36,712 bases of DNA, from NCBI GenBank assembly GCA_903903985.1, contig CAIVAT010000067.1:1-36712 (forward strand). The letters run 5' to 3'. The stretch's first letter is position 1. Every line of letters starts with the position of its first letter. Shown in pieces: positions 1-6,992 of the stretch. Source of the stretch: an uncultured Bacteroidales bacterium (GTDB lineage: Bacteria; Bacteroidota; Bacteroidia; Bacteroidales; FEN-979). The position numbers and the translations under genes are program-made. The notes under the pieces are model-generated. The model made no database searches, had not been told where the DNA came from, and saw nothing but the letters and a program-made list of their open reading frames with translations.

Positions 1-939
1 ATTGATTGTGGAACTGGTATTTGCCGCGACAGACACCCCTGTCTGGGTGTATGAGTACCTGAGGGTGTTTGTTGCATAATCTTTTACCGTAATGGTTAGA
101 TCAAAACTGGCGGCTGAGGCTGAAACGTTTGAAACCCTGACAGCCAGCGGCGCAGGGGTCCCGTATGGATTTGGCAATTTACCGAGGGTATAGATGTTGG
201 TTACGTTCACGACATCCGTAAAAGCTGTTGCCGTACTGAAAATGGTGGCAGGGCGGTAATTTGAAGCGCTTAATGTTGTTGGCAAAGCCGATGCGTTGTT
301 GGCTCCCCGAAGTCCGTTTGTAAGGCTGGTATTGCAGAAATGTGTTACCGGGTATGATCCGACAGTTCCGGTGGAACTGAATTCCCAGGCCACATAAACC
401 CCGCTTCCCGAATAGGTGAAAGGAGTTCCTGCAGTGAAAATAACATAGTACGCATTATTGTTTATCTGGACAGAATAACTTGCCTTGGTACTGACTTGTG
501 TAAATCCGGAAGTTGTCCACGAATTCCCAAGTGTATAGGTTGCATCGGTTGTGTTTTTCAAATAGATATTCAATGTACCGCTCAGCGTTCCCGTGCCAGC
601 TGTTTGCACTAAAAACCCGATGGAATTGATATTGAGCCCCGACGTAAAGCCGCTTGCTGTCATTTCAGCAGGCGTGATCAGGTATTCAGTTCTCTGATAC
701 TTGAAATAATTACTGGGAGCCCGGTTGTTCTGGGATGTACCTCCGTTGTCGGGTAAAGCCCATACGCTGGTTTCAGTTAAAGGTGCATCGGTTTGTGTGC
801 CAACAATAAGCCCATGATGGGTGCTCATGGCAGAAGATGCGATGTCTTTGGATATCCCGTTGGATGATTCCTTCATTTCCTGCCCGAATGTATACACGGA
901 CATCAGTAAGGCAAGCATTGAAAATAACAATTTCCTCAT
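1..939 (-). CDS. Secreted adhesin-like protein, N-terminal part (runs off left edge)
   Basis: The first 313 codons of a minus-strand gene are visible, and its 3' end lies outside the window. The start is the ATG at 937-939 (MRKLLFSMLALLM...), followed by a hydrophobic signal peptide that probably ends at the FGQ around residue 20. The mature part is Ser/Thr/Gly-rich beta-sandwich-like sequence. It is clearly paralogous to the N-terminal third of the next gene: both contain YLITPAEM-ASGF, SYRP, VTNIYTL and PYG-P-P motifs in the same order. By analogy with that paralogue it should end in a T9SS sorting domain and be displayed or released at the cell surface, but the C-terminus is not visible. 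Exact function is unknown; adhesion or matrix binding is inference. Confidence 0.85.
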   Translation of the reverse strand, partial: MRKLLFSMLALLMSVYTFGQEMKESSNGISKDIASSAMSTHHGLIVGTQTDAPLTETSVWALPDNGGTSQNNRAPSNYFKYQRTEYLITPAEMTASGFTSGLNINSIGFLVQTAGTGTLSGTLNIYLKNTTDATYTLGNSWTTSGFTQVSTKASYSVQINNNAYYVIFTAGTPFTYSGSGVYVAWEFSSTGTVGSYPVTHFCNTSLTNGLRGANNASALPTTLSASNYRPATIFSTATAFTDVVNVTNIYTLGKLPNPYGTPAPLAVRVSNVSASAASFDLTITVKDYATNTLRYSYTQTGVSVAANTSSTIN

Positions 940-974
940 AATCACTTTTTTTAAGGTTAGTAAATGGCTATTAA

Positions 975-987
975 TTTGGTTAATACA
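975..987 (-). promoter_or_regulatory. Shared 5' leader motif, copy 1
   Basis: The minus-strand motif TGTATTAACCAAA lies 36-48 nt upstream of the start of the left-edge secreted protein. The identical 13-mer precedes the paralogous next gene at 4825-4837. It may be a conserved leader or regulatory site, or simply a remnant of the duplication. No clear -33/-7 promoter pair was identified next to it. Confidence 0.35.
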
Positions 988-1047
988 GGTTGAGGATCAT
1001 GGTGGAACTGTATCATCTTACAAAAACCACCTCTCCCCAATTTAAGG

Positions 1048-1083
1048 AAAAGCCGGAACCCCATTGCTGGGATTCCGGCTTTC
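1048..1083 (-). terminator. Probable intrinsic terminator
   Basis: A long inverted repeat has arms AAAGCCGGAA and TTCCGGCTTT, with a further CCCA/TGGG pairing towards a small loop. Read on the minus strand the hairpin runs into TTTTCC and then an A/T-rich stretch. It sits about 55 nt downstream of the stop of the 1138-4809 gene and ahead of the next gene start at 939, as expected for a terminator separating the two paralogues. Confidence 0.7.
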
Positions 1084-1137
1084 CATTAAGCAAGGTACCA
1101 CGTTCCCCTTCCTGTTTGGGGAGGGTCAGGGTGGGTT

Positions 1138-4100
1138 TTACCTTGTCTTAACCAATTTAATTGTTTCAGTATAACCATTGGCAATGACCTTCACAAAATA
1201 AAGGCCGGAGGGTAATGATGAGGTTCCAACCTCATGCGATTTCGCTCCGATCATTTGTTCGGTGATCACCTTTTCGCCGTGCATGCTGTATACTTCAATA
1301 TTGATATTGCTATACTGCACGTGTCCCTTCTGTGCAATGGTGAAATTGCCATTGGTCGGGTTCGGGTAGATGGTGAAGAAGGCCTGCTCGAGGCTTGGTT
1401 GGGTTTGTGCAACAGGTTCCGGAGCAGCCGGGAGCATAGGCGCTTTGCCACCGCAATAGGTTCCCGTTGAAATCCTGCCCCACAGGTAACCACCAGCAGA
1501 AACAGTGGTTCCCGTGATGAAATCGATGCTTACACCGGCAATAAAGTTAGCGCTGGCGCCAGAATTAACAGCCAACGGTCCAACAGTAATGATGTTGCTG
1601 GCGTCGTAACAGTTGTTTTCCGGGCTGATCAGGGTACCGGTAACTGTTCTGTTGACCGGAAGACCAGCTTCAACCTTTACATTGTCAATGTACAGGTCAT
1701 TTCCATAACCACTTATCCCGGCAAACTTGATTTTGTTGGTGCCGGCAGGTAAAACGATGCTGTGTGTAGCCCATTGAGCTGCAGTTGGGACAAATTCTCC
1801 CGGAGCAACAGTACCACCGGTATTTAAGATACCACTTGTTCCGCCAGGCATTGCCTCAAGCAACAGGTAGCTCAGTCCGCCATCGGTGGAATAATAAACA
1901 TCCAGTTCGTCGGGTTCACCTGAATAGGTAGCATATGCATAATCAAATTTCAATTTTGGTGAACTTAATCCAGTGGTGTTAAATTCAAATGTCATCAGGT
2001 TCATGACAGCTCCTGCAGTATAGTTATAAAAATTAGCAAGGGCCGATGCAGTTCCGGTTCCATAACCGCTGCAATCGGTTGATCTTACCCATGGGGCTGT
2101 TCCGCCAATGCTCCAGCAGGAAGGTGCGAAAGCAGTCAGTTCAAAGCCTTCATTGAAGGGCGCCGCAGCAACCGCACAAAGAGTTGTAAAGGAGGAGGGG
2201 CCTGCCCATTCGCTGAAAGTGCCACTGCAGTTTGTACGCACGTAGAAACTATATTGGGTGTTGGCTGTTAACCCGCCCAATGGATAAGGATTTGTCACTC
2301 CGGTGGTCACAATGGTACCTGAACCGAGCGGGAATCCGAAGAGGCCGTATTGAAGTTCCCAAACGGTGCCGGTGCCGGCATTCCATCCGAGACTGGCGCT
2401 GGTGGTCGTAATGCTGCTGGCAGCCAGAGAGGAAGGCGACGAACAGGCTGGGGTTTCTTCCACGATAAAATCATCAATATCCGTTAACCAGTCACCCGTT
2501 GCCCAGGTGCCGTAGAAACGGACCTTGAGTGAAGACGAGGAATAACCTGTGAGTGGGATCCTGAGTGTGACAAAATCCTGGCTGGTTACATGGGTTGTTT
2601 GGTCAATGGTATAGATGGTCGTCCATGGAGCGGCACCAGTAGTAGATACCTGAACCTCAACTTTATCTCCTGCACCCAATACTTTGCCGGGACCCGGATA
2701 TACGCCGGAAACCCAATCGGTGAGACGATAGGCAAAGGCAAGTCTGCAAGGGTTCGCCGTGGTAACAACAAACGGGGAAACTGCGGTGAAGTTCATATAA
2801 TCCGGACCACTGGTTCCCCACATATCGAAGTACATCCCTTTGGAACCTGATGTGCCGTGAAGAGGTGAAACAGACATGGTTCCCGACCAGCCGATGGGTA
2901 ATTGCGTGGTTACCTCGAAATTCTGAGGATAAGGCACTCCGTAATAGGTTGGTGCAGAGGATGTCACAACCCTGGAATAATGGTTTGCTGCGTCAACTGA
3001 GTATGCCTGATAATAATAGATGGTGCTCAGCACAAGTCCGGTATGGCTGAAAGAGGTGCCGGAAGCGTTGTAAATCACCTTGCCGCCTCCGGGGAGGAAA
3101 CTGTTGACCGCATAAGGGGTGCCATCAACGGGTGCACCAAAGGTGTTGGTTGTACTGTATACAACCATTACCGGGTTGGTATTGACGTTCTGGATCCAGC
3201 TCAGGTTGATCTGGGTTGCAGCTGCCGTGGTAGCAGTGAAATCCCTGGGATAGACAACACCCGTAAAAGGAGCAACCACTGCTTCAAGACCCATTTTGTA
3301 ACCGGTCATTGCCGTTGGGGTTGATCCGCCAATATCGAACTGGTAATAAGCATTTTCCCTGAGTGGTACTTCTCCGCCGTAGGCCATCGGGTAATAGGTT
3401 GCGGTAGCCGTGGTGGTTGCCAGACCAACATAAAATTCCTCAGGACCCACACTGGGAGGCACGAGGATGGGGAAGTTTACTATGGTACCTTCTTCTGCCA
3501 GCAGGATCGTATGATCGGCTGATGTGCCGATGTATTGTCCCTGTTTGTTCAACACAACAGCAGTAACGACTTTGTCCGTGCAGGTAGTTGAATTCCCGAT
3601 TGCAACATTGACACTGTTGACCAATCCGGCACCATGCATGGTATATTTGGCGGCAAAAACGAACGCGTACGGAGCCGTCCAGCCCACAGCGCCCGAAAGG
3701 CCAACCATGTTGTAAATGTAACTGAAGGTGTTGTTGTTCACATTTCCGGGTATACTCAATACGTTGTTGGCGATAACGGTTTCCCCTGAGGGGGATGTGG
3801 CGGTAGCCTTAATGATCACATCCTCTGCAATGGCAGGGGTCCATGTGAAATTGAGGAGTTGCGCGGTACCGGCTGCCAGAGCGGTCACCGTAACAGGGGC
3901 CGAAGTGAAGCGGTTAGTATGGGTCAATGCATCTTCTACTGTTACCACCACGTCAAAGGTGACCGGTGCAGTAAAGGTATTCGCTACCCTGACATTGATC
4001 GGGGTGGGTACGCCATAAGGCATCGGGGCCTTTTCGAGGGTATAGATGTTGGTCACTGCAACCATGTCCGTCCAGTAATTGTTGCCAAAGGCAGTAATCG

Positions 4101-4809
4101 GGCGGTATGAGGAAGCGGCGAGCGTGGTCGGGGGGGCAACGTTGCTGCGGTTTCCAACCAGGCCATTGGTCAGGTTTACATTGCACATTGCAGCCGTGGC
4201 GCCTGTCGTGTTAAGGACGGGTCCGCCCGCATTGGCGAATTCCCATGCAACATAAACACCTCCGCCGGTCCAGCTAAAGGTGGACCCTCCGGAAAATGGA
4301 ACAGTGAAATCGCCTACTGTAATGGGTGTGGTCCAGGAAGGAATGCTGGCTACCATTGTGAAACCTGTGGTGGTCCAGGTTGTTCCCAAAGTAAAGGTTA
4401 CATCTGCCGTGTTCATCAGGTAGATTTTAAGTTCACCGGTACGGGCTGTGTCACCGGCAGAAGCGAGCTGCCAGCCGATGGAGTTGACATCGGAATTGAC
4501 CGCTGTTGGAAAGCCACTGGCGATCATTTCAGCAGGGGTGATCAGATACATCGTCCGCTGGTATAGCCAGATGTTGCTCGGGCAACGGCTGTTCGCTGAG
4601 GTGCCGGTGGAACCGGTGGCAGGTAAAACCCACAACGCCATGTAATCCGGTGTCATTGGTGAATGAGATACTCCAGGGATGGAAATATTGTCCAGGAGTG
4701 TTGCTGCTGTTCCAATATTTGACTGGCCTGCAGATACAGCCATAGATTTCTGTCCGATTGCATACACTGATACAAAAAGGACAATTAAGAATAGTAATGT
4801 TTTTTTCAT
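1138..4809 (-). CDS. Large secreted multidomain protein with T9SS type A sorting domain
   Basis: The product is 1223 aa. Residues 1-20 are a signal peptide (MKKTLLFLIVLFVSVYAIGQ). Residues ~25-380 repeat the N-terminal module of the left-hand neighbour. A fibronectin-III-like unit follows around 570-670, then a MAM/jelly-roll-like lectin domain, a second FN3-like unit (ASSITTTSASLGWN), a second jelly-roll unit (EGFELTAFAPSCW), a Cys-bounded GGYLWG module, and finally the sorting domain at about 1144-1223 (IYPNPTNGNF ... SGLYFVKV ... ETIKLVKTR). T9SS cargo of this type crosses the outer membrane and is anchored to or released from the cell surface. The domain mix suggests adhesion or glycan binding, but no catalytic motif was seen, so function is inferred. 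It is a tandem paralogue of the gene at 1-939. Confidence 0.92.
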   Translation of the reverse strand: MKKTLLFLIVLFVSVYAIGQKSMAVSAGQSNIGTAATLLDNISIPGVSHSPMTPDYMALWVLPATGSTGTSANSRCPSNIWLYQRTMYLITPAEMIASGFPTAVNSDVNSIGWQLASAGDTARTGELKIYLMNTADVTFTLGTTWTTTGFTMVASIPSWTTPITVGDFTVPFSGGSTFSWTGGGVYVAWEFANAGGPVLNTTGATAAMCNVNLTNGLVGNRSNVAPPTTLAASSYRPITAFGNNYWTDMVAVTNIYTLEKAPMPYGVPTPINVRVANTFTAPVTFDVVVTVEDALTHTNRFTSAPVTVTALAAGTAQLLNFTWTPAIAEDVIIKATATSPSGETVIANNVLSIPGNVNNNTFSYIYNMVGLSGAVGWTAPYAFVFAAKYTMHGAGLVNSVNVAIGNSTTCTDKVVTAVVLNKQGQYIGTSADHTILLAEEGTIVNFPILVPPSVGPEEFYVGLATTTATATYYPMAYGGEVPLRENAYYQFDIGGSTPTAMTGYKMGLEAVVAPFTGVVYPRDFTATTAAATQINLSWIQNVNTNPVMVVYSTTNTFGAPVDGTPYAVNSFLPGGGKVIYNASGTSFSHTGLVLSTIYYYQAYSVDAANHYSRVVTSSAPTYYGVPYPQNFEVTTQLPIGWSGTMSVSPLHGTSGSKGMYFDMWGTSGPDYMNFTAVSPFVVTTANPCRLAFAYRLTDWVSGVYPGPGKVLGAGDKVEVQVSTTGAAPWTTIYTIDQTTHVTSQDFVTLRIPLTGYSSSSLKVRFYGTWATGDWLTDIDDFIVEETPACSSPSSLAASSITTTSASLGWNAGTGTVWELQYGLFGFPLGSGTIVTTGVTNPYPLGGLTANTQYSFYVRTNCSGTFSEWAGPSSFTTLCAVAAAPFNEGFELTAFAPSCWSIGGTAPWVRSTDCSGYGTGTASALANFYNYTAGAVMNLMTFEFNTTGLSSPKLKFDYAYATYSGEPDELDVYYSTDGGLSYLLLEAMPGGTSGILNTGGTVAPGEFVPTAAQWATHSIVLPAGTNKIKFAGISGYGNDLYIDNVKVEAGLPVNRTVTGTLISPENNCYDASNIITVGPLAVNSGASANFIAGVSIDFITGTTVSAGGYLWGRISTGTYCGGKAPMLPAAPEPVAQTQPSLEQAFFTIYPNPTNGNFTIAQKGHVQYSNINIEVYSMHGEKVITEQMIGAKSHEVGTSSLPSGLYFVKVIANGYTETIKLVKTR

Positions 4810-4824
4810 AGTTGTTTCTTTTGG

Positions 4825-4837
4825 TTTGGTTAATACA
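4825..4837 (-). promoter_or_regulatory. Shared 5' leader motif, copy 2
   Basis: The same TGTATTAACCAAA 13-mer as at 975-987, here 16-28 nt upstream of the ATG of the 1223-aa secreted protein. Its presence before both tandem paralogues, although the spacing to the start differs, suggests common control or common ancestry of the leader. Confidence 0.35.
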
Positions 4838-5048
4838 AAATGAATTACTAATGATATATATAGAGGGTGATGAATTTTAATAGAGAAATTGCTGAAAAAC
4901 GTTCAAGAATCATATTTACAACTATTTGAGAAATGGGCTTCAAATCCAGAATAATCCTGGATACGTTGTATACCGGGACGGTAAAGTTAATAAAATAACT
5001 GGTTTGTTCATAAGATGGTTAAGATTTAACAAATTTTAACAAAACATC

Positions 5049-5082
5049 CGGGCCCTTCGAGGGCCTCTGGGCGAAGGGCCCG
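5049..5082 (-). terminator. GC-rich hairpin, likely terminator of the thioesterase operon
   Basis: Perfect 11-nt arms CGGGCCCTTCG and CGAAGGGCCCG flank a 12-nt loop directly downstream of the thioesterase stop at 5087. On the minus strand it is followed by GGATGTTTTGTTAAAATTTG, which is T-rich, so it could end transcription. It shares the 16-nt stretch CCGGGCCCTTCGAGGG with a second palindrome at 5602-5635, so it is also a member of a local repeat family. Confidence 0.6.
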
Positions 5083-5086
5083 ATAT

Positions 5087-5590
5087 CTATAATACTTTCG
5101 GATCATTTTTATTTTCATGATAGAACCAATCATCATCGCCCATCACGGCATCGGTGATTTTACCGATTGGCACTTTTAAGTACTTTCCCACGGCCGACAC
5201 GGCAATGTCGCCGTTTTCCAGAATAATTTCACCGGTTCCCTCGAAGAACCTGGGGCCATCCCTGAGCACCCTTCCCACGATTTTTAACTCCTGGTCAAGC
5301 GGGATCGGTTTTCTGAATTTGGTCGTCAATTCAAGGGTAACCCCCCAAACCTGGTCGGCTTTCCCATGGGCGATGGCTCTCCCGATCGTTTCATCGAGGA
5401 TGGCTGCAGCAACTCCTCCGTGCATCCGACCGGGATAACTCTGGTGCTTATCGGTTGGTTTGATCAATGCCACCAATTCATCCGCATCCGTTTCGAAAAA
5501 GGAGGCCTGCAATCCAAAATCGTTCTGCAGACCGCAAACGAAGCACATTTTCGAATTGTTTTGTTTCTTCAGTACTTTATGTTTCATCAT
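5087..5590 (-). CDS. PaaI/hotdog-fold thioesterase family protein
   Basis: A 167-aa protein with the features of the acyl-CoA thioesterase hotdog superfamily. An N-terminal CFVCGLQNDFGL motif (CxxC plus N-GL) is followed by the hallmark PGRMHGGVAAAILDETIGRA segment, in which HGG and the acidic residue of the central helix form the usual active site. The family hydrolyses acyl- or aryl-CoA thioesters in the cytosol; the substrate cannot be read from sequence. Length is normal. The start ATG at 5590 (a second Met follows at 5587) lies inside the last codons of the upstream methyltransferase gene, a 14-nt overlap, so the two are almost certainly co-transcribed and perhaps translationally coupled. 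A GC-rich hairpin follows the stop. Confidence 0.88.
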   Translation of the reverse strand: MMKHKVLKKQNNSKMCFVCGLQNDFGLQASFFETDADELVALIKPTDKHQSYPGRMHGGVAAAILDETIGRAIAHGKADQVWGVTLELTTKFRKPIPLDQELKIVGRVLRDGPRFFEGTGEIILENGDIAVSAVGKYLKVPIGKITDAVMGDDDWFYHENKNDPKVL

Positions 5591-6836
5591 GATTTATGCC
5601 GGGCCCTTCGAGGGTCCCGGGGGACCCTCGAAGGGTGAATTTCTCCTCCAAATAATGCTGATTGATCCCAAACATCTCCCGGATCAACCGGATGCGCTCC
5701 ATGATCTTTTCCCTGCCGGCGGGTTTTCCTGGAAGTTTCCTGCCCACGATCATCACATTTTTAGGGGTATGCTCCATGGAGATAAATTCAAACACTTTTG
5801 TTTTGTAGCCATGCGCCTCAAGCACAAGGGCGCGGATGCCATCGGTAATGATCTCGGCCTGGCGCTCTTCAAGAATGCCATGCTTCAATACTCCTTTGAG
5901 TTCATTGGTCACCCTGAACTCCTTGCGGACCTGTTTGTGACAGCAGGGTGCACATACGATCAGGGATGCGCCGCCGGTGATCCCCATGAATATGGCATCG
6001 TCGGTGGCCGTATCGCACGCATGCAACGCAATCAGCACATCGATTTTATCAAGTTTCACATCGCTGATCGTCCCGCAGATAAATTTCAGCCTGTCAAAAG
6101 AAGCCTTTCCGGCAATTTCATTGGACAATTTCACCAGCTCTTCCCTTGATTCCACGCCGGTCATCGCGGGAGATTTCCCAAGAACGTTGGTAAGATAGTC
6201 ATACAGGGCAAATGTAAGGTACCCTTTACCGGAGCCCATGTCGGCGACGTGGAATTCATGCTTCGACCCTGACGGGGTCCCACACCCTGACGGGGTCTCA
6301 AGCTGGAGTTCCGCGATAAACGGGGCGATCAGTTCGATGTACCTGTTGATTTGCTGGTACTTGTCATTCATCTCCCTGCGAACCTCAAAACCGCTGTTCA
6401 GAATACCCAGCTCCCTCAGGTAAATATTATTCCCCGGTTCAATGACCCGATGTTTTACCCTGTCGTGGCTGAATGATGCCGCCGGCGTTAAAACAGGCCG
6501 GGTGGATGTTATTCTGACCTTCCCCCTGCCCGAAGCAGTTAACTGGATGGTTTCCCCCGTTGTAAACAAATCAGCATTGAAAAACTCCGTTTCCAGCGAT
6601 TTTTTGATGATCACCAAAGCTTCATCCCGATCAAAGTTCTTCGTGAGATCCTTTGTTTTATAATGGTAAACGAAATTTATCCGGTTGCCTTTTTTGATCT
6701 CGATCAGATGGATGAGGATGCTTCTTAAATCAGAGGTAACCTCCCGCTGATTGCTTAACACCAGCTTTATCATTGATTTTTCAGTGATGAAGGCCGTGAG
6801 TTTCTCGAAGAAAAGGGACAACTGGTTGTTTTGCAT
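5577..6836 (-). CDS. Class I SAM-dependent methyltransferase (Methyltransf_32/GSTCD-like)
   Basis: A 419-aa protein. The SAM-binding glycine motif is VADMGSGKGYLTFAL at about 197-211, with an acidic strand-2 residue in GVESREEL. Further on are ALHACDTATD (about 270-279) and CAPCCHKQ (about 295-302), motifs typical of a methyltransferase family related to the GSTCD C-terminal domain; RNA or protein substrates are possible. Residues 1-170 form a distinct N-terminal region. Two oddities are visible. Residues ~180-193 (TPSGCGTPSG) are encoded by an in-frame 18-bp direct repeat, and the last ~16 residues are encoded by a perfect palindrome at 5604-5635. Both look like repeat insertions that the gene tolerates. 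It is the first gene of an operon with the overlapping thioesterase. The ATG at 6834-6836 is preceded by a good -7 box. Confidence 0.85.
   Translation of the reverse strand: MQNNQLSLFFEKLTAFITEKSMIKLVLSNQREVTSDLRSILIHLIEIKKGNRINFVYHYKTKDLTKNFDRDEALVIIKKSLETEFFNADLFTTGETIQLTASGRGKVRITSTRPVLTPAASFSHDRVKHRVIEPGNNIYLRELGILNSGFEVRREMNDKYQQINRYIELIAPFIAELQLETPSGCGTPSGSKHEFHVADMGSGKGYLTFALYDYLTNVLGKSPAMTGVESREELVKLSNEIAGKASFDRLKFICGTISDVKLDKIDVLIALHACDTATDDAIFMGITGGASLIVCAPCCHKQVRKEFRVTNELKGVLKHGILEERQAEIITDGIRALVLEAHGYKTKVFEFISMEHTPKNVMIVGRKLPGKPAGREKIMERIRLIREMFGINQHYLEEKFTLRGSPGTLEGPGINHDET
5602..5637. repeat. Perfect palindrome inside the methyltransferase 3' end
   Basis: Arms CCCTTCGAGGGTCCC (5604-5618) and GGGACCCTCGAAGGG (5621-5635) are exact 15-nt reverse complements with a 2-nt loop. 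The element encodes the Gly/Pro-rich tail residues RGSPGTLEGPG of the methyltransferase. It shares CCGGGCCCTTCGAGGG with the hairpin at 5049-5082, so the thioesterase gene is bracketed by two related elements. Confidence 0.85.
6266..6297. repeat. In-frame direct repeat within the methyltransferase gene
   Basis: ACCCTGACGGGGTC occurs at 6266-6279 and again at 6284-6297, a period of 18 bp and so in frame. It encodes the low-complexity TPSG-C-G-TPSG stretch just before the SAM-binding motif. Each copy is itself nearly palindromic (GACCC...GGGTC), resembling small interspersed repeats. Confidence 0.8.
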
Positions 6837-6862
6837 GATATCGGCTATATCTTAGAATTAAA

Positions 6863-6870
6863 CAAAGCTA
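6863..6870 (-). promoter_or_regulatory. -7 box of the methyltransferase/thioesterase operon
   Basis: Minus-strand TAGCTTTG matches the Bacteroidota -7 consensus TAnnTTTG exactly and lies 27 nt upstream of the ATG. No clear TTG was found at the expected -33 position. Confidence 0.45.
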
Positions 6871-6992
6871 CTGAAATTTCCATCAGAAAGACTTTGTTCC
6901 CGAATCTGAACTGTTTAAAGTCATTCCTGATGTCGTTTTGAAAAAACAGTTTTCTTTTCAAATTTTTGTATTTTCACATCAAAATTACCCCG

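Noticed and set aside
5460..6149. 229-codon plus-strand open frame opposite the methyltransferase
   Set aside because: It is antisense to a strongly supported gene, crosses the palindrome and has no recognisable domain.
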